A DNA stretch of 64,000 bases from Erwinia sp. SLM-02 (GCF_037450285.1 NZ_JAQISN010000002.1:755183-819182), one strand, 5' to 3'. Shown: positions 49,718 to 59,449, counted from the stretch's first letter. Notes: a model not told the origin generated them from the sequence alone. Translations and numbers: made by a program.

Positions 49718-52700
49718 TCCGCGTCATACCCCAGGTTTGGCGCCAGCCAGCGCTCCACGTCGCTGACCGACATGCTTTTACGCTTCGCGTAGTCTTCAAT
49801 CTGGTCGCGCTGCAGCTGCGCCACGGCGAAGTACTTGCTGTCCGGGTGGCTGAAGTACCAGCCGGACACCGACGCCCCCGGCCACATAGCGAAGGATTCG
49901 GTGAGCTTCATCCCGGTGTGGGCTTCCACATCCAGCAGCTGCCAGATCGCTGCTTTTTCGGTGTGCTCCGGGCAGGCCGGGTAGCCGGGCGCCGGGCGGA
50001 TGCCCTGGTAGTTCTCGCGGATCAGATCTTCGTTACTCAGGTTCTCGGTGGCGGCAAAGCCCCAGATCACCTTACGCACCCGCTCATGCAGATACTCGGC
50101 AAAGCCTTCCGCCAGGCGATCGGCCAGCGCTTTAATCATAATTTTGTTGTAGTCGTCGTGCTGCGCGTCGAAGGCTTCCGCCAGCGCATCCTCTTCCAGC
50201 CCGCCGGTGACGGCAAACGCACCGAGGTAGTCGGCTTTACCGCTGGACTTTGGCGCAACGTAATCGGCCAGGCAGTAGTTCGGGAAGTCCGTCTTCTCTG
50301 TCTGCTGGCGTAAGTGATGACTCACTTGCAAAACTTCGGTACGCGACTCATCGCGGTATATTTCAACGTCGTCCCCCACGCGGTTGGCCGGGAAAATCCC
50401 CACCACGCCGCGCGGATTGAGCGTACCGTCGGCGCTGAGCTGGTCCAGCATGGCGTTGGCATCGGCAAACAGGCGCTTTGCCTCTTCACCCACCACCTCA
50501 TCCTCGAGAATGCGTGGATATTTCCCCGCCAGCGACCACGTCATAAAGAACGGCGTCCAGTCGATGTAGTTGCGCAGGGTTTCGATGTTAGCACTCACTT
50601 CGCTTACGCCCAGCCGGTGCGCTGGCGGTGGAGTGTAGTTTTCCCAGTCAAACGAGAATGCGTTATCGCGCGCGGCCTGCAGGCTGACCGGCGGCGTGCG
50701 CGGCTTTTTGCGCGCGTGCTGAATGCGCACGGTGTCGTACTCTTTCCGCGTGCGGGCGACAAAATCATCGTACTGCGTCGCCGACAGCAGAGAGGACACC
50801 ACGCCAACGGTCCGTGAGGCGTTCTGTACGTACACCGTCGGTCCGCTGTAGTTCTGTTCGATCTTCACCGCCGTGTGCGCCTTCGAGGTGGTCGCTCCGC
50901 CGATCAGCAGCGGCAGGGTGAAGCCCTGGCGCTCCATCTCCTTCGCCACGTTGACCATTTCGTCCAGCGACGGCGTGATCAGCCCGGACAGGCCAATAAT
51001 ATCGGCATTGACCTCGCGGGCGGTTTTCAGAATTTTGTCACTCGGCACCATCACGCCAAGATCGATAATTTCGTAGTTATTACACTGCAATACCACGCCG
51101 ACGATGTTTTTACCGATGTCGTGCACGTCGCCCTTCACCGTCGCCAGCACGATTTTGCCGTTGGTGCTGCCCTTCTCTTTGCTGGCTTCGATATAGGGTT
51201 CCAGGTAAGCCACCGCCTGCTTCATCACGCGGGCGGATTTCACCACCTGCGGCAGGAACATTTTGCCTTCGCCGAACAGATCGCCGACCACGTTCATTCC
51301 GGCCATCAGCGGGCCTTCGATCACCTCAATCGGCCGGGTCGAGAGCTGACGGGCGGCTTCGGTATCTTCTTCAATAAACTCGGTGATGCCTTTCACCAGC
51401 GAGTATTCCAGACGCTTAGCCACTTCCCAGCCGCGCCACTCGGCCTGCTGCTTGTTGCTGTCGTCATCGGCTTTGCTGCCGCGGTATTTTTCCGCCAGCT
51501 CCAGCAGGCGCTCGGTGCCGTCGTCGCGGCGGTTCTGCACCACGTCCTCTACCGCTTCACGCAAATCGTCGGGCAGATCGTCATAAATCGCCAGCTGACC
51601 GGCGTTCACAATGCCCATATCCATACCGTTGCGAATGGCGTGATAGAGGAATACGGCGTGAATGGCTTCACGCACCGGGTCATTCCCGCGGAAGGAGAAC
51701 GACACGTTGGACACGCCGCCGGAGATCATCGCGTGCGGCAGTTCGCGCTTGATGTCCTCACAGGCGCCGATAAAGTCCACCGCGTAGTTGTTGTGTTCTT
51801 CAATACCGGTCGCCACGGCGAAGATATTCGGGTCAAAGATAATATCTTCCGGTGGGAAACCCACCTCTTCGGTCAGCAGCTTATAGGCGCGGCGGCAGAT
51901 TTCGATTTTTCGTGCACGGGTATCCGCCTGCCCGGTTTCATCAAAGGCCATCACCACCATCGCGGCACCGTAGCGCCTCACCAGCCGGGCGTGATGCAGG
52001 AACGGCTCTATGCCCTCCTTCATCGAGATAGAGTTCACGATCCCCTTGCCCTGGATGCACTTCAGGCCTTTTTCGATCACCTCCCACTTCGAGGAGTCGA
52101 TCATAATCGGCACGCGGGCGATATCCGGCTCGCCGGCAATCAGGTTAAGGAAGCGCACCATCGCCGCCTCGGCGTCGAGCATCCCTTCATCCATGTTGAT
52201 GTCGATAACCTGCGCGCCGCTTTCTACCTGCTGGCGGGCAACGTCCAGCGCTTCGTTGTATTTCTCTTCTTTGATCAGCCGTTTAAATTTCGCTGACCCG
52301 GTGACGTTGGTACGTTCACCGACGTTAACAAACAGCGTATCGCCGCTGATGTTCAGCGGCTCCAGCCCGGAAAGACGGCAGGCCACCGGCACCGCAGGCA
52401 GCGGGCGCGGAGCCACGCCCTCGACCGCCGCCGCCATCGCGGCAATATGTTCCGGCGTGGTGCCGCAGCAGCCGCCGACGATATTCAGGAACCCGGAACG
52501 CGCCCATTCACCGATCTGTTCCGCCATGATTGTGGCATCCAGATCGTATTCACCAAAGGCGTTGGGCAGACCGGCGTTAGGGTGAGCTGACACATAGCTT
52601 TCGGCGATGCGCGACAGCTCGGCCACGTACTGGCGAAGCTCGTCCGGGCCCAGCGCACAGTTCAGGCCGAAGGAGAGCGGCTCTGCGTGGCGCAGCGAGT

Positions 52701-53397
52701 TGTAGAACGCTTCGGTGGTTTGCCCGGAGAGCGTTCGGCCGGAGGCATCGGTAATGGTGCCGGAGATCATCAGCGGCAGCGAAACGCCCAGCGCCTCGAA
52801 TTCGGTTTGTACGGCGAAAATCGCCGCCTTGGCGTTCAGCGTATCGAACACCGTTTCAATCATGATGATGTCTGAACCGCCCTCGACCAGTGCGCGGGTC
52901 GACTCGCGGTAGGCTTCCACCAGCCGATCGAAGGTGACGTTACGGAAGGCCGGGTCGTTAACGTCCGGAGAAATCGAGCAGGTGCGGTTGGTCGGGCCCA
53001 GCACACCGGCAACGTAGCGCGGGCGATCCGGCGTTTTTGCCGTCCACTCGTCGGCACAGGCGCGCGCCAGTTTTGCCGCCGCGTAGTTTATTTCTGCCGA
53101 CAGCGATTCCATCTGGTAATCGGCCATGGCAATGGTGGTGGAGTTAAAGGTGTTGGTTTCAAGGATGTCGGCACCGGCGGCAAGATAGCCGTGATGGATC
53201 TCGCTAATGACATCGGGTTTAGTCAGCACCAGCAGGTCGTTGTTGCCTTTCAGGTCGCAGGGCCAGTCGGCAAAACGCGCACCGCGGAAATCCCCTTCTT
53301 CCAGCCGGTAGCTCTGGATCATGGTCCCCATGCCGCCGTCCAGCAGCATAATGCGTTTTGCCAGCTGCTGATGCAGCGCTTCAATTCTGTTGCTCAC
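49714..53397 (-). CDS. metH: cobalamin-dependent methionine synthase MetH
   Basis: Transfers a methyl group from methyltetrahydrofolate to homocysteine through B12. It has 1227 residues, the E. coli length. Homocysteine domain with Zn cysteines in NCALG and GGCCGTTPEH; folate domain (VGERTNVTGSAKFKRLI, MIDSSKWEVIE); B12 domain with the axial His in GDVHDIGKNIVGVVL; C-terminal SAM-reactivation domain (RIRPAPGYPACPEHTEK-like GIRPAPGYPACPEH). The start is GTG at 53397 with AAGGGG upstream. It is monocistronic and divergent from iclR. Confidence 0.98.
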   Translation of the reverse strand: MSNRIEALHQQLAKRIMLLDGGMGTMIQSYRLEEGDFRGARFADWPCDLKGNNDLLVLTKPDVISEIHHGYLAAGADILETNTFNSTTIAMADYQMESLSAEINYAAAKLARACADEWTAKTPDRPRYVAGVLGPTNRTCSISPDVNDPAFRNVTFDRLVEAYRESTRALVEGGSDIIMIETVFDTLNAKAAIFAVQTEFEALGVSLPLMISGTITDASGRTLSGQTTEAFYNSLRHAEPLSFGLNCALGPDELRQYVAELSRIAESYVSAHPNAGLPNAFGEYDLDATIMAEQIGEWARSGFLNIVGGCCGTTPEHIAAMAAAVEGVAPRPLPAVPVACRLSGLEPLNISGDTLFVNVGERTNVTGSAKFKRLIKEEKYNEALDVARQQVESGAQVIDINMDEGMLDAEAAMVRFLNLIAGEPDIARVPIMIDSSKWEVIEKGLKCIQGKGIVNSISMKEGIEPFLHHARLVRRYGAAMVVMAFDETGQADTRARKIEICRRAYKLLTEEVGFPPEDIIFDPNIFAVATGIEEHNNYAVDFIGACEDIKRELPHAMISGGVSNVSFSFRGNDPVREAIHAVFLYHAIRNGMDMGIVNAGQLAIYDDLPDDLREAVEDVVQNRRDDGTERLLELAEKYRGSKADDDSNKQQAEWRGWEVAKRLEYSLVKGITEFIEEDTEAARQLSTRPIEVIEGPLMAGMNVVGDLFGEGKMFLPQVVKSARVMKQAVAYLEPYIEASKEKGSTNGKIVLATVKGDVHDIGKNIVGVVLQCNNYEIIDLGVMVPSDKILKTAREVNADIIGLSGLITPSLDEMVNVAKEMERQGFTLPLLIGGATTSKAHTAVKIEQNYSGPTVYVQNASRTVGVVSSLLSATQYDDFVARTRKEYDTVRIQHARKKPRTPPVSLQAARDNAFSFDWENYTPPPAHRLGVSEVSANIETLRNYIDWTPFFMTWSLAGKYPRILEDEVVGEEAKRLFADANAMLDQLSADGTLNPRGVVGIFPANRVGDDVEIYRDESRTEVLQVSHHLRQQTEKTDFPNYCLADYVAPKSSGKADYLGAFAVTGGLEEDALAEAFDAQHDDYNKIMIKALADRLAEGFAEYLHERVRKVIWGFAATENLSNEDLIRENYQGIRPAPGYPACPEHTEKAAIWQLLDVEAHTGMKLTESFAMWPGASVSGWYFSHPDSKYFAVAQLQRDQIEDYAKRKSMSVSDVERWLAPNLGYDAD

Positions 53398-53555
53398 AAA
53401 CCAGCCCCTTCACTCGTCACCGATGGCACCACTGCCCGCTGGTCATACTGGCACAACTTTTGCGCGGGTAACAGCGGCGGCTGATGAGACATTCTCAGTT
53501 ATTCGACAAACTGATCCGACCAGATCGCAACGCGTTGCATTATTAGCCAATAAAA

Positions 53556-53570
53556 CGAAAATGATTTCCA
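53556..53570. promoter_or_regulatory. IclR box upstream of iclR
   Basis: CGAAAATGATTTCCA agrees with the IclR consensus TGGAAATNATTTCCA at all but the first bases. It lies 27-41 bp before the iclR start, fitting autorepression as in E. coli. Confidence 0.75.
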
Positions 53571-53596
53571 TATGGTGAAAAATAAAGGACTCAGAT

Positions 53597-54430
53597 ATGG
53601 CTACCCCCGTCCCGGTTAAACGCGGCAAGAAACCCCGTACTGCCGGCGCTCAGACAGCACAACCTGCTGGCCAGGTTCAGTCGTTAACCCGCGGCCTCAA
53701 GCTGCTGGAGTTTATTGCCGAGTCCCACGGCAGCGTGGCGCTGACCGAACTGGCCCAGCAGGCCGGGCTACCCAACTCCACCACGCACCGATTACTGACC
53801 ACCATGCAGCAGCAGGGATTTGTGCGCCAGGTGGGTGATTTAGGCTTATGGACCATCGGTGCGCACGCGTTTGTGGTAGGCAGCAGCTTCCTACAAAGCC
53901 GTAATCTGCTGGCGCTGGTGCATCCGATGCTGCGCAGGCTGATGGAGGAGTCAGGCGAGACGGTTAACCTGGCGGTGCTGGATCTCAGCGATCATCAGGC
54001 GGTGATTATCGACCAGGTTCAGTGTACCCAGCTGATGCGCATGTCGGCACCCATCGGCGGCAAGCTGCCGATGCACGCCTCCGGCGCGGGTAAAGCGTTC
54101 CTTGCCAACCTCAATGAGAAGCAGGTAACCGAGCTGCTTCACCGCCAGGGGCTGCACCATTACACGCCGAAAACGCTGATGTCGCCGCAGAGCCTGAAAG
54201 ATAACCTGGCGCAGACGCGTAAAGCGGGCTATTCCTTTGATGATGAAGAGCATGCGCTGGGATTACGCTGCGTTGCTGCCTGCATTTACGATGAGCATCG
54301 CGAACCGTTTGCCGCGCTGTCGATTTCCGGCCCGATTTCCCGTATCACCGACGATCGCGTGACCGAGATCGGCGCGATGGTGATTAAAGCGGCAAAAGAG
54401 ATCACCCGCGAATACGGCGGCAGTCACTGA
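53597..54430 (+). CDS. iclR: acetate operon repressor IclR
   Basis: Represses aceBAK; responds to glyoxylate and pyruvate. It has 277 residues (E. coli 274). The N-terminal helix-turn-helix (VALTELAQQAGLPNSTTHRLLTTMQQQGFV, about 46-75) and the C-terminal effector domain (QVQCTQLMRMSAPIGGKLPMHASGAGKAFLA, GLRCVAACIYDEHREPFAALSISGPISRI) are complete. It lies between metH and aceK as in E. coli, but here two phospholipid-type genes intervene. Confidence 0.97.
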   Translation: MATPVPVKRGKKPRTAGAQTAQPAGQVQSLTRGLKLLEFIAESHGSVALTELAQQAGLPNSTTHRLLTTMQQQGFVRQVGDLGLWTIGAHAFVVGSSFLQSRNLLALVHPMLRRLMEESGETVNLAVLDLSDHQAVIIDQVQCTQLMRMSAPIGGKLPMHASGAGKAFLANLNEKQVTELLHRQGLHHYTPKTLMSPQSLKDNLAQTRKAGYSFDDEEHALGLRCVAACIYDEHREPFAALSISGPISRITDDRVTEIGAMVIKAAKEITREYGGSH

Positions 54431-54583
54431 CTGCCCGTCAACGCAGTCTATTGATTATTTTTCAACGCTGAGGGTTTTGGATGGATAAGGACGTTCTGTA
54501 CCAACTGGTTTGTATGGACAATCTGCCACAGAGGCGGGTTTCCGTCCGGTCAACGTTTTCAGACGCTGGGAGGAGCCTGAGCG

Positions 54584-55408
54584 ATGCCTGATTCACGCTT
54601 ATCCCTCGATCGCCGCTTGGTCAGCACGCTGCTGGTCACCGTTTGCCGCTTACTCACCGGTATTCGCTCCCGCTGGCACAGCGAGCCGGCCCCGGAAAAA
54701 ACCCGCATCTATTATGCCAACCACAGCAGCCACCTCGACGGCCTGGTGATCTGGGCCAGCCTGCCGCCGCAGATGCGCACCCGGGTTCACCCGGTGGCGG
54801 CGGCGGATTACTGGCTGGGTTCCCGCCTGCGGCGCTATCTGGCACTGCGGATTTTTGGCGCGGTGCTGGTTGAACGCCGCCCTGCCGGGGAGCGGGAGGC
54901 GAAACCGGAAAAAGTACACAGCGCGGATATCGCGCCGGTTGTGCCGGATGCCAATGCGAACACCGGCAGCCCGCAACAAGAGAACGGTGACATCGGTAGC
55001 ATGTCTTTGCAGAAAGAACACATTGAGGCTAGCGACATGACCCTGTCAGACCAGGGCCATGGTGCGAACAGCTCATCGATGAGCAAAGACGTTCTGCTGC
55101 CGCTAAAGCAGGCGCTGGACAGCCAGCACTCGCTGATCCTGTTCCCCGAGGGTACGCGCGGCAGCGGCGAGCAGCTCAACAGCTTCAAGAGCGGCCTTTA
55201 CCACCTCTCCAAAGCCTATCCGCATGTCGAGCTGGTGCCGGTTTGGCTGGATAATCTTAACCGGGTACTGCCGAAAGGGTCGCGGCTGGTGGTGCCGATT
55301 ATCTGTAGCGCCACCTTCGGTGCGCCGCTGCCGGGTGCGGAAGACGGGGAAGATAAACAGGCCTTTCTGGCAAGGACTAAAGCCGCACTGGAGGCGATTG
55401 CACCATGA
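54584..55408 (+). CDS. PlsC-like 1-acylglycerol-3-phosphate-type acyltransferase with a long insert
   Basis: 274 residues. The acyltransferase motifs are NHSSHLD (His47, Asp52), FGAVLVERR (about 91-99), FPEGTRG (187-193) and LVPVWLDNL. Between the second and third motifs, residues about 102-168 form an insert rich in Ser, Asp, Asn, Gln and Glu with no predicted fold, about 60 residues longer than a plain PlsC domain. It probably acylates a lysophospholipid-type substrate at the membrane. ATG 54584 follows GAGGAG by 8 nt. It overlaps the next gene by 4 nt (ATGA). It is absent from this place in E. coli K-12. Confidence 0.85.
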   Translation: MPDSRLSLDRRLVSTLLVTVCRLLTGIRSRWHSEPAPEKTRIYYANHSSHLDGLVIWASLPPQMRTRVHPVAAADYWLGSRLRRYLALRIFGAVLVERRPAGEREAKPEKVHSADIAPVVPDANANTGSPQQENGDIGSMSLQKEHIEASDMTLSDQGHGANSSSMSKDVLLPLKQALDSQHSLILFPEGTRGSGEQLNSFKSGLYHLSKAYPHVELVPVWLDNLNRVLPKGSRLVVPIICSATFGAPLPGAEDGEDKQAFLARTKAALEAIAP

Positions 55409-56337
55409 AAATCTGGGATACCGAACTGAGCTGGCTGCTGTGCGGCCTGTTTGGCCTGCTGCTGGTGGCCAGCATCATTGGCGGCGTGCTGGCAAAGTTT
55501 AAGCAGAATGACACTATCGCAAACCTGAACGCGCGCATTCGCGCCTGGTGGGTGATGTGCATTATCTCCGTACTGGCGATGACGCTCGGGCCCATCGGGT
55601 CGACGGTGCTGTTTATGCTGATGTCGTTCTATGCGCTGCGGGAGTGTATCACCCTGCTGCCGACGCGCCGCAGCGATCACGAGGCGCTGTTCTGGTGCTT
55701 CTTTGTCATCCTGCCTTTGCAGTACCTGCTGGTCGGCATTGAGTGGTACGGCGTGTTTGTCATCCTGATCCCGGTTTACGCCTGGCTGTTTATTCCTGCC
55801 CGGCTGGCGCTGGCGGGGGATACCAGCCATTTCCTGGAGCGCGCGGCTAAAATACAGTGGAGCATGATGATCGCCGTTTACTGCATCAGCCACGCTCCGG
55901 CCCTGCTGATGCTGCAGATCCCCGGCTATGAGCAGCAGAATATCAAGCTGCTGCTGTTCCTGATGATTGTGGTGCAGATTTCCGACGTGCTGCAGTATGT
56001 GTTCGGCAAGCTGTGGGGCAAACGCCCGATTGTGCCGAAGCTCAGCCCGAATAAAACGGTGGAGGGCTTTGTCGGCGGCATCCTCAGCGCCAGCCTGGTC
56101 GGCATGGGGCTGTGGTGGATAACCCCGTTTGCGCCGTGGCAGGCGTTTCTGATTTCACTGCTGATCACCCTGCTCGGCTTCCTGGGCGGCCTGTGCATGT
56201 CGGCAATCAAGCGCGATCGTGGCGTGAAAGATTTCGGCGCGATGCTCGAGGGGCACGGCGGCATGATGGATCGCATCGATTCACTCTGCTTCGCCGCGCC
56301 GGTATTCTTCCACGTGGTGCGCTACTTCTATACCTGA
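55405..56337 (+). CDS. phosphatidate cytidylyltransferase (CdsA)-family protein
   Basis: 310-residue polytopic membrane protein (about eight helices) with the CDP-diglyceride synthetase signature near the C-terminus: SAIKRDRGVKDFGAMLEGHGGMMDRIDS. An additional conserved segment is KLSPNKTVEGFVGG. It would make CDP-diacylglycerol from phosphatidate and CTP. It resembles the YnbB group rather than the essential CdsA. It is translationally coupled to the acyltransferase. Its stop is 3 bp from the aceK stop on the other strand. Confidence 0.87.
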   Translation: MKIWDTELSWLLCGLFGLLLVASIIGGVLAKFKQNDTIANLNARIRAWWVMCIISVLAMTLGPIGSTVLFMLMSFYALRECITLLPTRRSDHEALFWCFFVILPLQYLLVGIEWYGVFVILIPVYAWLFIPARLALAGDTSHFLERAAKIQWSMMIAVYCISHAPALLMLQIPGYEQQNIKLLLFLMIVVQISDVLQYVFGKLWGKRPIVPKLSPNKTVEGFVGGILSASLVGMGLWWITPFAPWQAFLISLLITLLGFLGGLCMSAIKRDRGVKDFGAMLEGHGGMMDRIDSLCFAAPVFFHVVRYFYT

Positions 56338-56340
56338 TTT

Positions 56341-58086
56341 TCAGCACGCCTGGCCGAGCTGGCCGTCGCCGTAGCGCTGGCAAAAGCGCTGCCGGCGGCG
56401 GTAGGCAAAGACATCTTCAATATGCCCGTTGCGGATCCGCTGCTGTAGCCCGCGCCAGAAGTCGGCGCGGAACAATTCGCCGTGCATGTCGTCGAACAGC
56501 CGCGCTATCTTTGGGTCCGCGCAGAGGTAGTGGCGAAACTCTTCCGGGAAAACATCCTCCGGCGCCACGCTGTACCACGGCTCGTGGCTCAGTTCGTCTT
56601 CCGGGTAGCGCGGCGGCGGGATGTCGCGGAAGTTCACTTCGGTCATATAGCTGATTTCATCGTAGTCGTAGAACACCACGCGCCCGTGGCGGGTGACGCC
56701 GAAGTTTTTATACAGCATATCGCCGGGGAAAATATTGGCCGCCGCCAGCTGCTTCACCGCGTTGCCATACTCTTCAATCGCATCGTGCCGCTGCCGATCG
56801 TCGGACTGTTCCAGCCACAGATTGAGCGGCGTCATCCGGCGTTCCATATACAGATGGCTGATGATTAACATCTCCCCCTGCTGCTGTAGTTTTTCCGGTA
56901 CCTCGTGCCACAGCGCGGCCAGCAGATCCGGGCTGAGCCTCGCCTGTTCGATGGCGAAGTTTTCAAACTCCTGGGTGTCGGCCATGCGGCCAACGCGATC
57001 GTGCTCTTTGACCAGCTGATAGCACTGGCGTACCCGCTGCGGCGTGACGTCCTTCTGCGGCGCAAAGGTGTCTTTGATCACCTTAAACACCCGGTCAAAT
57101 CCCGGCAGCGTAAACACCAGCATTACCAGGCCCGGAACGCCGGGGGCGATAACGAACTGTTCGCGGGTGGCGGCCATATAGTTGAGGTATTCCCGGTAGC
57201 TTTCCGTTTTGCCGTGCTTCTGGCAGCCAATCGCCATATACAGCTCGGCGGTGGTTTTCCCCGGCAGGATCTCCCGCAGCCACTCGACCAGCGCGGCGGG
57301 CAGCGGCGCATACACCATGAAGTAAGAACGGGCGAAGCCGAAGACGATGCTGGCCTCGCGGTTGCGGGTCAGGCAGGTATCGATAAACAGCTCGCCCGCA
57401 TCGCTGCGGTGGATGGGCAGCAGGAACGCGCATACACCGGAAGGCGTGCGCAGTTTAGCCACCAGCCACGCCGCTTTATTGCGGTAAAACAGCTCGTTGG
57501 CGACCTGCAGCGTTGCCTGCTGCAGGTCGCTTTCACTGAAGTTTTCCCGCAGATGGCTGATGATAAACGTGATATCCCGCGCCAGATCCTGCCACGGCAG
57601 GCGCAGCGGCAGATCGTGCAGCAGGCGATTCAACAGCGGCTGCCAGCCTGCCGACGCGCTGAACTCCCGCGCCAGCGGCCGCGGGATCGTACGAAAGCGC
57701 CGCTCGGGCTGAGAGCTGAAAATAAACAGCCGTTCCGGCGTCAGCGACTGATGGCTGAACAGACGGCAGTAAACGGAGTTGAAGAAGCTTTCGGCAATTT
57801 CGAAACGCGGATAGTCCGGCAGCAGCCCGGTGTAGATGCTTTTTACCTGCTGCAGAACGTCCCGATCTTCCGACTGTGTGCCGGTGATGCAGCGTAGCTG
57901 TTCAACAACCAGCCCGACGTGGTGATCGTAAAGATGGATACGCGCCTTCATCGCCTGCTGCACCGCCTGCCAGTCGGCCTGCTCAAAGCGCTGCTGGGCA
58001 CCGGCGGTAATTTCCAGAAAGCGACCGTACTGGGCATCGAACCCCTGCAGGATAGTCTGGGCTATCAGCGTTTCCCTCTCCGACAT
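56341..58086 (-). CDS. aceK: isocitrate dehydrogenase kinase/phosphatase AceK
   Basis: Bifunctional enzyme that phosphorylates and dephosphorylates isocitrate dehydrogenase, sending carbon into the glyoxylate shunt. It has 581 residues (E. coli 578). The nucleotide-binding stretch PGVPGLVMLVFTLPGFDRVFKVIKDTFAPQK (about 315-345, with the kinase lysine) and the catalytic region NFGVTRHGRVVFYDYDEISYMTEVNFR are conserved. It is the third gene of aceBAK, preceded by an intercistronic hairpin that should lower its expression relative to aceA. Confidence 0.97.
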   Translation of the reverse strand: MSERETLIAQTILQGFDAQYGRFLEITAGAQQRFEQADWQAVQQAMKARIHLYDHHVGLVVEQLRCITGTQSEDRDVLQQVKSIYTGLLPDYPRFEIAESFFNSVYCRLFSHQSLTPERLFIFSSQPERRFRTIPRPLAREFSASAGWQPLLNRLLHDLPLRLPWQDLARDITFIISHLRENFSESDLQQATLQVANELFYRNKAAWLVAKLRTPSGVCAFLLPIHRSDAGELFIDTCLTRNREASIVFGFARSYFMVYAPLPAALVEWLREILPGKTTAELYMAIGCQKHGKTESYREYLNYMAATREQFVIAPGVPGLVMLVFTLPGFDRVFKVIKDTFAPQKDVTPQRVRQCYQLVKEHDRVGRMADTQEFENFAIEQARLSPDLLAALWHEVPEKLQQQGEMLIISHLYMERRMTPLNLWLEQSDDRQRHDAIEEYGNAVKQLAAANIFPGDMLYKNFGVTRHGRVVFYDYDEISYMTEVNFRDIPPPRYPEDELSHEPWYSVAPEDVFPEEFRHYLCADPKIARLFDDMHGELFRADFWRGLQQRIRNGHIEDVFAYRRRQRFCQRYGDGQLGQAC

Positions 58087-58118
58087 CGTTCACCTCATCA
58101 ACCGGCTAAACATGTTGT

Positions 58119-58138
58119 GGCGGGCCAGATAGCCCGCC
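58119..58138 (-). repeat. aceA-aceK intercistronic hairpin
   Basis: A perfect 7-bp GC stem GGCGGGC/GCCCGCC with a 6-nt loop in the 58-bp gap between aceA and aceK; no T-run. E. coli has REP sequences here that depress aceK; this hairpin could serve the same end. Confidence 0.6.
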
Positions 58139-58144
58139 CGTTTA

Positions 58145-59449
58145 TCAGAACTGATCTTCTTCTGTAGAACCGGTCAGCGCGGTGACGGAAGAGCTGCCGC
58201 CCTGGATAATGGTGGTCACGCGGTCAAAGTAGCCGGTCCCCACTTCCTGCTGATGGGAAGAGAAGGTGTAGCCCTTGTCGATAGCGGCAAATTCCGGCTG
58301 CTGCACTTTTTCCACGTAGTGGCGCATTCCCTCGCCCTGCGCGTAGGCCTGTGCGAGGTCAAACATGTTGAACCACATGCTGTGAATGCCGGCCAGGGTG
58401 ATGAACTGGTATTTGTAGCCCATGTCCGACAGCGCCTGCTGGTAACGGGCGATGGTGCGATCGTCGAGGTTCTTCTTCCAGTTAAACGACGGCGAGCAGT
58501 TGTAGGCCAGCAGCTTGCCCGGGAAGCGGGCGTGGATGGCTTCGGCGAAGCGTCGCGCCTGGTCTAGATCCGGTTTTGACGTTTCGCACCACACCATATC
58601 AGCATACGGCGCATAGGCCAGCCCGCGGCTGATGGCCTGTTCGATCCCGGCACGGGTGCGGTAGAAGCCTTCCTGAGTGCGTTCGCCGGTCACGAATTCA
58701 CGGTCGTACTCGTCGCAGTCGGAGGTGATCAGATCGGCGGCATCCGCATCGGTGCGGGCGATCAGCACCGTGGGGACGCCCATCACATCCGCAGCCAGCC
58801 GTGCGGCAACCAGCTTCTGTACGGCTTCCTGGGTTGGCACCAGCACTTTACCGCCCATATGGCCGCACTTCTTCACCGAGGCCAGCTGGTCTTCGAAGTG
58901 CACTCCGGCAGCGCCGGCCTGAATCATCGACTTCATCAGCTCAAAGGCGTTCAGCACGCCGCCAAAACCGGCTTCCGCATCGGCGACGATCGGCAGGAAA
59001 TAATCCACGTAGCGCGGATCGCCCGGATCAATGTCGTTGGCCCACTGGATCTGATCCGCACGCTGGAAGCTGTTGTTGATGCGCTCAACCACCGACGGCA
59101 CCGAGTTCACCGGGTAAAGTGACTGGTCCGGGTACATGCTCGAGGCCAGGTTAGCGTCGGCGGCCACCTGCCAGCCGGAGAGGTAAATTGCCTCAATGCC
59201 GGCTTTCGCCTGCTGTAATGCCTGGCCGCCGGTCAGCGCGCCGAGGCTGTTAACGTAGCCTTTTTTCGCACCGCCGTTGAGCAGCGCCCACAGCTTTTCA
59301 GCGCCCTGCTGGGCCAGCGTACAGGCCGGATTGACCGAACCGCGCAGCTTCACCACTTCTTCCGCGCTGTAAGGGCGGGTAATGCCTTCCCAACGTGCAT
59401 CGCGTCGGGATTGTTCGATTTGTTGGATCTGTTGGGTACGTGAGTTCAT
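58145..59449 (-). CDS. aceA: isocitrate lyase AceA
   Basis: Splits isocitrate to glyoxylate and succinate. It has 434 residues, the E. coli length. The catalytic signature KKCGHMGGK has Cys195; the Mg-binding region (PIVADAEAGFGG, about 153-164) and FNWKKNLDD are present. It lies 20 bp after aceB and is the second gene of aceBAK. Confidence 0.98.
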   Translation of the reverse strand: MNSRTQQIQQIEQSRRDARWEGITRPYSAEEVVKLRGSVNPACTLAQQGAEKLWALLNGGAKKGYVNSLGALTGGQALQQAKAGIEAIYLSGWQVAADANLASSMYPDQSLYPVNSVPSVVERINNSFQRADQIQWANDIDPGDPRYVDYFLPIVADAEAGFGGVLNAFELMKSMIQAGAAGVHFEDQLASVKKCGHMGGKVLVPTQEAVQKLVAARLAADVMGVPTVLIARTDADAADLITSDCDEYDREFVTGERTQEGFYRTRAGIEQAISRGLAYAPYADMVWCETSKPDLDQARRFAEAIHARFPGKLLAYNCSPSFNWKKNLDDRTIARYQQALSDMGYKYQFITLAGIHSMWFNMFDLAQAYAQGEGMRHYVEKVQQPEFAAIDKGYTFSSHQQEVGTGYFDRVTTIIQGGSSSVTALTGSTEEDQF

